From Elusimicrobia bacterium RIFCSPLOWO2_12_FULL_59_9 (lineage in GTDB: Bacteria > Elusimicrobiota > Elusimicrobia > O2-12-FULL-59-9), in the NCBI GenBank assembly GCA_001800185.1, contig MGUX01000121.1:1-5361 (forward strand): a DNA stretch of 5,361 nt, read 5' to 3'. The first letter of the stretch is position 1. Each line of letters begins with the position of its first letter. Below are positions 1-4,834 of this stretch, piece by piece. The translations under genes and the position numbers were made by a program. The notes under the pieces are model-generated. The model was not told where the DNA came from. It did not search any database and saw nothing but the letters and a program-made list of their open reading frames with translations.

Positions 1-1108
1 AACCAAATTTTTTTCCGAGCCAGACTTTTGCAAACTGCTCCCGCTTGTAAATCCTGCGCGCGCTTCGGGCCTGCGGCGCGGCCGGATCGTTGACGATGAC
101 GTTGCCTCGGCGGTCGAAGCCGCGCACGACCAATAGATGGCCGCGGGTTTTCTTGAGCGGGGCCCCGTCCAGCTCGCCTGGACCAAAAGAGATGCTGACC
201 GCCACCGGCCTTCCCCCGGCGATTTCCGCTTCAAGCTCCTGCATGGAATTGAGCCGCGTCACGAAGGCGGCGAGCCCCTTGGAACCGGCGAAGGCGACGT
301 TGAAAAACCAGTTTCCGTAAATTCCGGCGCGGGTATCCACCACGGCCACGACCGTCTCGGCGGTGGTCAGAGGAACTTTCCAATAATGGAGCGCCATCGC
401 CAGGGAGGTGGGGCTGCAGATGTCCCGGGCGTAGGTCGCCTGCTCCGTCATTTGGGATCGCTTGACGACGTTGAGCTCCCGGCCCCAGGCGGGGTGGGAA
501 TTCTTCCGGGCGTCCGGTGGCGACGCTTGGGAGGGTGCGCGGCCGGAACGGTCCGTGTAGACGACGGCCGCCAGCCGCAGCACCGGGCTCACCTCAGGGT
601 CCCGGCTTTCCAGGCTCAGGCGATAGCGGAAAGCGTCGGCGGGTTTACTGAGTTGGAGGGTATCCACCTCCACTTTGCCGAAGGTCTCCTCTGTTTTTTC
701 CCCGCTGGCGGAGCGGCCGGAAGGCTCGAAGCGACCCATATGAAACCAGGGGCTCCAAACCGGCGGCTCCGAGTCCGGGAAGCGCACCTGGACCTCGATT
801 TCAAAGGCGGTGTCGAGCGGCGTTTCGCAGTTGGCGGAAGCGACGAGCTCATCGAAGGGGAATCGCGCCCACACGGTGGCCGACTCCAGCAGTCCCCGGC
901 GCAGGACGACCTGATCCAGACGTTTGGCCCGGGTGAGCTCCAACAGCCCGAACTCATACGGCGCCGGCGATAAATTCTCGGCGCGCGCGTCCGCGAAGTC
1001 CCGCGGCGCGGCATGCACCACCGTTTCGGAAGGATAAGCTTCCATTTCGCGCGGAACCGCCATGGCTATAAACAGGAAAAGGGACGACAAACAGAGAGCT
1101 TCATGCAT
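1..1108 (-). CDS. C39-like family cysteine peptidase, C-terminus beyond the left edge
   Basis: This is an open frame without a stop; 369 residues are visible. The C-terminal half has the papain-like fold signature of the Peptidase_C39_2 type. Cys231 lies in ICSPTSLAMALHYW, His324 in GHLLVVRGFD and Asp341 in NVIVNDPAA, in the order and spacing of a catalytic triad. Residues about 45-200 resemble the beta-rich N-terminal domain often placed before this peptidase (SATVWARFPFDELVAS, then WSPWFHMGRF). The start at 1108 gives a hydrophobic leader (CLSSLFLFIAMAV) that could be a signal peptide or membrane anchor, so an exported enzyme is likely. However, the n-region MHEA has no positive charge and no good ribosome site is visible, so the start is uncertain. 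The first 21 codons lie inside an 82-bp repeat found again at 3120-3201. The substrate is unknown; family members cleave peptides or modify cell-wall or secreted proteins. Confidence 0.85.
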   Translation of the reverse strand, partial: MHEALCLSSLFLFIAMAVPREMEAYPSETVVHAAPRDFADARAENLSPAPYEFGLLELTRAKRLDQVVLRRGLLESATVWARFPFDELVASANCETPLDTAFEIEVQVRFPDSEPPVWSPWFHMGRFEPSGRSASGEKTEETFGKVEVDTLQLSKPADAFRYRLSLESRDPEVSPVLRLAAVVYTDRSGRAPSQASPPDARKNSHPAWGRELNVVKRSQMTEQATYARDICSPTSLAMALHYWKVPLTTAETVVAVVDTRAGIYGNWFFNVAFAGSKGLAAFVTRLNSMQELEAEIAGGRPVAVSISFGPGELDGAPLKKTRGHLLVVRGFDRRGNVIVNDPAAPQARSARRIYKREQFAKVWLGKKFG

Positions 1109-1128
1109 GAATGCCGGGACGTCGAGCC
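1047..1128 (-). repeat. 82-bp direct repeat, copy 1
   Basis: This copy covers 20 bp upstream and the first 21 codons of the C39 peptidase gene. It matches 3120-3201 in the same orientation at 74 of 82 positions without gaps. The differences include silent changes and three amino-acid changes (L/F, F/L, M/L). Similarity stops abruptly on both sides. The two copies are offset by exactly 2073 bp and bracket the AlbA_2 gene. Confidence 0.9.
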
Positions 1129-1142
1129 CACCAGTGTTGCCT

Positions 1143-1264
1143 ATTGCGCCAAATTAATTGCGTTCGGCGCAATCCGGCGCAATCCGTCTAACAAAAAGCC
1201 TTTATTAATAATCATATTTCATATGCCATATTGCGCCGAAGCAGCCCTCGCAATCCGGTGCAAT
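1143..1264. promoter_or_regulatory. Cluster of GGCGCAAT/ATTGCGCC motifs between albA-type gene and peptidase gene
   Basis: The 163-bp gap between the AlbA_2 stop and the peptidase start holds the 8-mer ATTGCGCC or its complement at 1143-1150, 1166-1173, 1176-1183 and 1230-1237, and a one-mismatch copy at 1257-1264. The first two face each other as an inverted repeat with a 15-base gap. The fourth and fifth do the same with a 19-base gap. The second and third form a 10-bp tandem. An A+T-rich core (about 1190-1230) lies between the groups. This arrangement suits a multi-site operator or a recombination site. No convincing -35/-10 pair for the peptidase gene was found. Confidence 0.45.
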
Positions 1265-1271
1265 TAGCGCA

Positions 1272-2894
1272 TTAAGCAATGGGGAACCAACGGCCGGCCC
1301 GAGTAGCCCCCTCACTGCGTATCCTGCCCGCGACCTTAAGCTCCCGCAACAGCTTCTGCACCTGGCTCTGGGACAAGCCAGGCAAGACCTGCATCAGCTC
1401 TCTGAGTTGACTCCCTTCCTTGGCGTTCTCTTGGATGTGGCGCGCCAGCAATTCCTTGTTGGTCTCCCGATCCAGTCCCTTCTTTCGCGTGTAAACACCC
1501 CTCTTGCCAACCATCGCGTAGAAACGGCGGGACAGGATTAGTCTCACTCCGCGTCCCCGACCAAGGCGCTCCACGACGCCCGTCTCCACCAGCGAGTTGA
1601 GACGCCGTCCAAGGGCAGGCGGGACCTTAACCTCGCGGTGGACGCAATCCAACGCCAGCAAATCCTGGGTGGAGAAAGACTGGTGCGCTTCGCGTGCAAC
1701 GACCTCAAGGAATCGGACGAAGTTCGGATCTTGGACCTGGCCATGGAGCGTCAGCTTGACTTGGTGAGCGTCGGTTCCAGAGAAGTCCGGGAGGGGTTTG
1801 CCCTGCTCGATGCTGCGCTCGAAAATTAGGTTCATTCCCTGGCCTGATCGCTCAACCAAGCCGCACTTCGTGAGAGTGTCGGCAATGCGCCGATTGCGGG
1901 GAGCCTGCTTGTCCAGGACGTTGTCGGCATTCACTCCAAGCGGGAACCCTCCTGGGCTCTCGATGACGAGCCGCCGGTGATATTGGCGGACAAAGACGCT
2001 TCCTCCCAGTTGATAGTCCCTGTGGCTGACCGCGTTCAGAATCGCTTCGCGGACGGCCCGCTCATCGAAAGTTAGGATGTCGTGGATAAACATTCCTTCC
2101 TCGTAATGCTGCTTGTCGTTGCGAAGGGCAATGGTGTTCCAAAGGTCATCATAAAAACTGAAGAAACCTTGCCGCAGGTCTTTGCGCTGCTGAGCAGGAC
2201 CGGATGCCTCGGATGACCGGTACTCAAACACCACCTCGGCTTGGGCCAGGTATCGCCCGAGGGCCTCTCGGGTACCGAAGAGAACCAGAGCCGCGTAGGT
2301 CAGACCATCCTCGGACAGAGCTTCGGCGTCCCGCAAGAGTTGCACGCGCGACAGCCGTTCGAGGGCCTTGTTTTCGGACTTCTCGATCCATCGCTTGCGG
2401 AAGTCCTCAATGGCCTGGGTCGAGAGGTCGGCCATGCCGGCTTTGGGGCAAATCTCAGCGGAGAAGTCGCGGCCAGTCTCCGCGAAGATGAGGCGCAGCT
2501 TCTCCTCGGACATGGCGACCAAGCCGTCGGCATGGCGCATCCAATAAATCCCGTCTACCTTGATGGCAGTCCCTAGCGGTCTTGATGGGACCTCGAAAAT
2601 CAGGACGCGCCCGTCCGAATGGCCGACTTCGCCGGCCTCGATGCGAAGCGGGACCTTCTGCATGAGGCCGGCGCGCGTCCGCTCCAACTGCTCAAAGGCC
2701 TTGGTGCCCACCACCTTCCGGGGACGCGTGTCGCTCACGCCCAGGACGATCTTGCCGCCACCTTCGTTGGCCAGCGCGACGCAGTACCGCGAGAGTTCAT
2801 CGAAACCGAACCGATTCTTCGCCTCCTTGAACTCAAGGTTCTCGCCTTCCATGCCGCCGAGGAGGGTTTTGAGCTGCTCAAGTCCAGCGATCAT
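1272..2894 (-). CDS. AlbA_2 (Schlafen-type) DNA-binding and GHKL ATPase domain protein, COG2865-like
   Basis: This is a full-length 540-residue protein. Residues about 17-135 form an AlbA_2 domain (ENLEFKEAK, then ALANEGGGKIVLGVSD). Residues about 283-365 form a HATPase_c_4-like GHKL fold, with the N-box E283-x3-N287 in EAILNAVSHRDY, ESPGGFP at 312-318 and the glycine-rich ERSGQGM at 348-354. Two winged-helix-like segments follow, at about 400-455 and 485-540. Proteins of this layout are annotated as RecG-related transcriptional regulators and are common in restriction and defence neighbourhoods; a molecular activity is not established for most. The start is supported by GGAGG seven bases upstream and by a 4-base ATGA overlap with the stop of the DUF3883 remnant, which implies translational coupling. 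No frameshift or missing motif is visible. The role here (nucleic-acid sensing or regulation) is inference. Confidence 0.9.
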   Translation of the reverse strand: MIAGLEQLKTLLGGMEGENLEFKEAKNRFGFDELSRYCVALANEGGGKIVLGVSDTRPRKVVGTKAFEQLERTRAGLMQKVPLRIEAGEVGHSDGRVLIFEVPSRPLGTAIKVDGIYWMRHADGLVAMSEEKLRLIFAETGRDFSAEICPKAGMADLSTQAIEDFRKRWIEKSENKALERLSRVQLLRDAEALSEDGLTYAALVLFGTREALGRYLAQAEVVFEYRSSEASGPAQQRKDLRQGFFSFYDDLWNTIALRNDKQHYEEGMFIHDILTFDERAVREAILNAVSHRDYQLGGSVFVRQYHRRLVIESPGGFPLGVNADNVLDKQAPRNRRIADTLTKCGLVERSGQGMNLIFERSIEQGKPLPDFSGTDAHQVKLTLHGQVQDPNFVRFLEVVAREAHQSFSTQDLLALDCVHREVKVPPALGRRLNSLVETGVVERLGRGRGVRLILSRRFYAMVGKRGVYTRKKGLDRETNKELLARHIQENAKEGSQLRELMQVLPGLSQSQVQKLLRELKVAGRIRSEGATRAGRWFPIA

Positions 2895-3181
2895 CTCGGG
2901 TCCTCCGCCCTGTCGAGCGGCTCCGGGAGGTGGTAATTGACGCTCATCGCCCCGAAGTCTGGCTCCCGCTGGAAGGGCCTTTGGATATAACGTGGGACAG
3001 CCGCGTCGCCCTCTAACGTCGCGACAGCGAGGATGAAGTCGTCAATCTTGTTAAGAGCCTTCAGAATCTCGTTCTTGGTCACGGTGACGGTGGTCGCTCC
3101 GGCGATGCGGCCCTTGAGCTCGCGAGGAACCGCCAAGGCTATCAACAAGAAAAGGGACGACAGACAGAAAGCTTCATGCAT
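2891..3181 (-). pseudogene. C-terminal remnant of a DUF3883 (NOV C-terminal) protein fused to a peptidase-gene leader
   Basis: This is a 96-codon open frame of two unrelated parts. Residues 1-21 (MHEAFCLSSLFLLIALAVPRE) are a second copy of the start of the C39 peptidase. Residues 22-96 match the end of DUF3883 proteins: KGRIAGATTVTVTKNEIL, then DDFILAV, then FQREPDFGAMSVNY. DUF3883 usually sits at the C-terminus of SNF2/DEAD-type helicases or of large proteins in restriction/defence islands. Here everything before the IEVKGR-like strand is gone, so the domain core is truncated and the function is probably lost. The tail still ends in ATGA overlapping the AlbA_2 start, which shows the native operon order. 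The frame stays open further upstream to 3259, but that part only reads through the copied tRNA end. The fused product may still be translated to couple ribosomes onto the next gene. Confidence 0.75.
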
Positions 3182-3201
3182 GAATGCCGGAACGTCAAGC
3201 C
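3120..3201 (-). repeat. 82-bp direct repeat, copy 2
   Basis: This is the partner of 1047-1128, identical at 74 of 82 positions and in the same orientation. It ends exactly where the DUF3883 coding sequence begins (CGCGA followed by GCTCAAGGGC). The sequence upstream of it differs from that upstream of copy 1. Confidence 0.9.
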
Positions 3202-3220
3202 TCCTCTGCGGGCCGCACAT

Positions 3221-3249
3221 TTCGGGGCACTCGGGCTTGAACCGAGAGC
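3221..3249 (-). repeat. 29-bp exact copy of the tRNA-Pro 3' end (att-like)
   Basis: Positions 3221-3249 are identical to 3270-3298, which carry the 3' acceptor strand, the T-arm and the start of the variable loop of the intact tRNA-Pro gene. Similarity continues weakly, with a one-base gap, towards the anticodon stem. A detached tRNA 3' end is the classic trace of integrase-mediated insertion into a tRNA gene. It could equally be the second half of the interrupted tRNA whose 5' half lies at 3523-3561. Confidence 0.8.
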
Positions 3250-3253
3250 TCCT

Positions 3254-3362
3254 CGACAAGCGGCTTCAATTCGGGGCACTCGGGCTTGAACCGAGAGCCT
3301 CCTGGTCCCAAACCAGGCGCTCTAGCCAATTGAGCTATGCCCCGAATTAAAACCGCTTGTCG
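3254..3362. repeat. 18-bp inverted repeat enclosing tRNA-Pro
   Basis: Arms 3254-3271 and 3345-3362 are inverted copies at 16 of 18 positions. In a minus-strand transcript both mismatches become U-G wobbles. The 7-bp acceptor stem would therefore continue into an unbroken helix of 25 base pairs joining leader and trailer. Such a helix could aid or hinder end processing, or the arms may be the ends of a small hairpin-type element that carries the tRNA. Confidence 0.7.
3271..3344 (-). tRNA. tRNA-Pro (anticodon TGG)
   Basis: This is a 74-nt complete cloverleaf. The acceptor CGGGGCA pairs with TGCCCCG, the D-stem is GCTC/GAGC, and the anticodon stem CCTGG/CCAGG encloses the loop TTTGGGA (anticodon TGG). 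The variable loop has five bases, the T-stem CTCGG/CCGAG carries the loop TTCAAGC, and the discriminator is A. CCA is not encoded, so CCA-adding enzyme would be needed. The gene is flanked by an 18-bp inverted repeat and by pieces of other tRNA-Pro copies. No clear promoter is visible just upstream. Confidence 0.95.
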
Positions 3363-3726
3363 CCAGCCGCCTCACCATCTCGGCGGCCCCCTGCGCAGTG
3401 CTCCGGGGACCATGAAGCGTCAGAGACGCGGCGGCGTTCGGATCAGCGCCTCCGGCGCTTCAGGTACCGAAAGCTCTGCGAACGGTGCGTAGCTCGGTCG
3501 CACTTATTCGTGCGATCACGAACCCCCATCCAGGCGCTCCAACCAATGGAGCTATGCCCTGATGTGACTGATTTTACAACAATTTTTCACGAAGCAGGTG
3601 GGAACAGAACTTTACAACGCAAGATACGCATGAACTCGAACGGTTCATCCCCTCGCACGCGCCATCCATGAGTAGATCGTCACAGGCAAACAGGGAATCG
3701 CCAAGCACAACAATTTAAAAAGAAGA
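3363..3726. other. Non-coding stretch between tRNA-Pro and the DUF2335 operon
   Basis: No gene is supported here apart from the tRNA remnant listed separately. The left half is G+C-rich and rich in hairpins: GCCGCC/GGCGGC at 3366-3387, and an 8-bp stem with one wobble and a six-base loop at 3496-3517, next to the tRNA remnant. The right half (about 3565-3726) is plainer and A+T-richer. A T-rich run on the minus strand lies about 5-20 bases past the DUF2335 stop, but without a G+C hairpin it is not a convincing terminator. Confidence 0.5.
3523..3561 (-). pseudogene. tRNA-Pro-like 5' half, truncated at the anticodon loop
   Basis: On the minus strand this reads as an acceptor strand CAGGGCA, then TA, a full D-arm, the 5' anticodon stem CCTGG and a loop ATGGGGG (anticodon position GGG). 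Its first 32 bases match the intact tRNA-Pro at 28 positions. After the loop the sequence departs into an unrelated hairpin; no CCAGG, T-arm or acceptor partner follows. A non-functional remnant is the simplest reading. Confidence 0.75.
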
Positions 3727-4113
3727 TTAAGTGCGGCCAACGCGGAAGGCGTACACAAGCGCCAAAATGTCGAGGGTTCCCAAAAAAGTCCCAGCCGCAG
3801 GATATCCGGACGCAATCGAGTAAACCGCCCCGCCCAAGAACCCCAATGAAACAATAGTCGCACCGATGGCCCCAATACGTTCATTAACCAGCCCACTCAC
3901 CACCAATTTAACTTCAATGTTTTGACGGTGTTGGGCCTGATTCTCAGCCATTTTTAGAATTCTTTCGCCGGCACCAGGAACGATGCGCTCATAATGCTCG
4001 AGAATCTCAGGCGGAGGCAATGGCCCGCTGAACCGGCGGGATTCGACTTGCGCGGCGAGGAGAGCGCCCTTAGGTGGCCCTTGAGGAATAGGAGGATTTT
4101 GATGTTGACTCAT
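3727..4113 (-). CDS. DUF2335 family two-helix membrane protein
   Basis: This 128-residue protein has the DUF2335 core at 28-63 (FSGPLPPPEILEHYERIVPG, then ERILKMAENQAQHR), followed by two hydrophobic helices at about 80-102 and 105-124 and a short basic tail (RVGRT). The N-terminus is proline/glutamine-rich and probably cytoplasmic and disordered. Length and layout are normal for the family, whose biochemical role is unknown; members are frequent in accessory and prophage regions. The ATG overlaps the stop of the upstream small gene as ATGA and has no strong ribosome site of its own, so translation is probably coupled. The two proteins are likely to act together at the inner membrane, which is inference from the coupling. 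Confidence 0.85.
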   Translation of the reverse strand: MSQHQNPPIPQGPPKGALLAAQVESRRFSGPLPPPEILEHYERIVPGAGERILKMAENQAQHRQNIEVKLVVSGLVNERIGAIGATIVSLGFLGGAVYSIASGYPAAGTFLGTLDILALVYAFRVGRT

Positions 4114-4367
4114 TCAGTGGCGGGCTTGTCTTTCGATTCCAGGGATATGGCGACCCGGATGTCATCTCCAACGGCGCACCAATCGCTCTGTAGCGCCTCG
4201 AAATCGGCTTTCTTCGGGTTCTTGTTGAGTCTGAAAACGCGTATCGTCACGCCCATGTCAATGACTCGCGCAGCGCCGCGAAGGAAGGAGGGAATAATAA
4301 TGCTATGGCTGACATGAGCCAATTCAGTCGATTCATCCTGCGCTTCTAACTGCTCTTTGGTTGGCAT
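4110..4367 (-). CDS. Small unrecognised protein coupled to DUF2335 protein
   Basis: This is an 85-residue soluble protein with no signal peptide or membrane helix. The centre is hydrophobic and basic (VSHSIIIPSFLRGAARVIDMGVTIRVF). The C-terminus holds KADFEALQSDWCAVGDDIRVAI, a pattern I associate with short uncharacterised proteins beside membrane partners, though I cannot name a family. ATG at 4367 is preferred because GGGAG lies nine bases upstream; a GTG at 4385 would add six residues but would place that ribosome site inside the gene. It is the first gene of the operon behind the promoter at 4410-4437 and overlaps the DUF2335 gene by four bases. It could regulate or escort that membrane protein; this is inference. 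Confidence 0.7.
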   Translation of the reverse strand: MPTKEQLEAQDESTELAHVSHSIIIPSFLRGAARVIDMGVTIRVFRLNKNPKKADFEALQSDWCAVGDDIRVAISLESKDKPATE

Positions 4368-4409
4368 AGCCGTGGGCTCCCTCACGACTTAATTTGGATA
4401 GGGCACAAT

Positions 4410-4437
4410 AGTATAACACAAGCCAACCACATTGCAA
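4410..4437 (-). promoter_or_regulatory. Sigma70-type promoter for the DUF2335 operon
   Basis: On the minus strand, TTGCAA (4437-4432), a 16-base spacer and TATACT (4415-4410) match the -35/-10 consensus at 4 and 5 of 6 positions. Transcription would begin near 4403, leaving a leader of about 35 bases before ATG 4367. Confidence 0.6.
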
Positions 4438-4451
4438 GAGTATGGCAACAA

Positions 4452-4486
4452 GGGCTATTGATAGAATAAGCCCAAAATGTCATTTT
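4452..4486. promoter_or_regulatory. Hairpin and operator-like palindrome between divergent promoters
   Basis: GGGCT/AGCCC with an imperfect inner ATT/AAT extension forms a hairpin at 4452-4473. Directly beside it, AAAATGTCATTTT (4474-4486) is a perfect 13-bp palindrome around a central T. The palindrome lies about 37 bp upstream of the leftward -35 and about 50 bp upstream of the rightward -35, a typical place for a regulator of both. Confidence 0.35.
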
Positions 4487-4536
4487 GTCAAGGGTCCACG
4501 CTTAAATCAAAATAGCCCACCGCCAAAAAATATCTA

Positions 4537-4565
4537 TTGACGGCAACAGCCTTTCCAGCTATACT
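4537..4565 (+). promoter_or_regulatory. Strong sigma70-type promoter facing right
   Basis: TTGACG (4537-4542), a 17-base spacer and TATACT (4560-4565) match consensus at 5 of 6 positions in each box with ideal spacing. An A-rich tract (4526-4532) lies just upstream like an UP element. The start point would be near 4572. No credible plus-strand protein gene follows. Confidence 0.6.
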
Positions 4566-4571
4566 GAAGAC

Positions 4572-4632
4572 GGACTGAGAATTCTCGGTCGGCGGGCATT
4601 CCTGATTATATCGGGATTGCCCGTTTCTATTT
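4572..4632 (+). ncRNA. Candidate short RNA with two hairpins
   Basis: Just after the rightward promoter, GACTGAGAATTCTCGGTC (4573-4590) can fold into a 7-bp stem with an AATT loop. It is followed at once by a longer hairpin (4593-4623) with one T-T mismatch, one wobble and a 7-base loop. TTTCTATTT then follows, as in a weak intrinsic terminator. The predicted transcript is about 60 nt. It could be a free small RNA or the attenuated leader of a longer transcript; I do not recognise a known RNA family. Confidence 0.4.
4593..4632 (+). terminator. Possible intrinsic terminator of the short RNA
   Basis: The stem 4593-4604 pairs with 4612-4623, with six solid pairs at the base, and is followed by GTTTCTATTT. 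The T tract is interrupted by a C and an A, so efficiency may be partial. The orientation fits plus-strand transcription; on the minus strand no T tract follows. Confidence 0.4.
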
Positions 4633-4834
4633 ATGGGAACACCTTCCATCCTGACACCCCCGCTCGATTGTAAACGTGTTTTCGAACGATATCACAAGCC
4701 GGATTCGATTTTGCCGGATCCAAAATATGGCGGGCGCACGGATAGGCGCATAAATCGGCGATCTGGGTTCCGGCGATATTGTCCCTTTTCGAACGAAACA
4801 CCAACTGGCACTCCAGGGAGAATGTTATCGCATT
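4633..4834. other. Gene-free stretch downstream of the AAA+ ATPase
   Basis: No supported gene or clear terminator is seen. An 11-bp direct repeat TTTTCGAACGA occurs at 4679-4689 and 4786-4796. Together with the promoters and hairpins at 4386-4632 this completes the 470-bp intergenic region. Confidence 0.5.

Noticed and set aside
137..973. Long plus-strand open frame of 278 codons
   Set aside because: It lies antisense to the C39 peptidase gene, whose frame carries a recognisable catalytic triad. The plus-strand translation is low-complexity, G/R-rich and shows no domain.
616..1014. Minus-strand open frame of 132 codons
   Set aside because: It is an out-of-frame reading of the peptidase gene, rich in Arg/Ser/Pro as expected for a high-GC shadow.
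1186..1192. GTCTAAC, like an integron attC core site
   Set aside because: No partner GTTRRRY at attC distance and no paired L boxes were found on either strand.
3033..3350. Plus-strand open frame ending in TRRSSQLSYAPN
   Set aside because: It is a typical false gene made by reading the tRNA-Pro gene antisense, joined to antisense of the 82-bp repeat and the DUF3883 tail.
3221..3561. Trans-spliced split tRNA with separate halves
   Set aside because: The sequences next to the two halves are not complementary to each other, the anticodon-stem 3' strand is incomplete, and an intact tRNA-Pro is present, so decay or insertion is simpler.
3590..3670. T-arm-like 5-bp stem and 7-base loop on the minus strand
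   Set aside because: The loop register does not match the TTCRANY pattern and no other cloverleaf parts are nearby.
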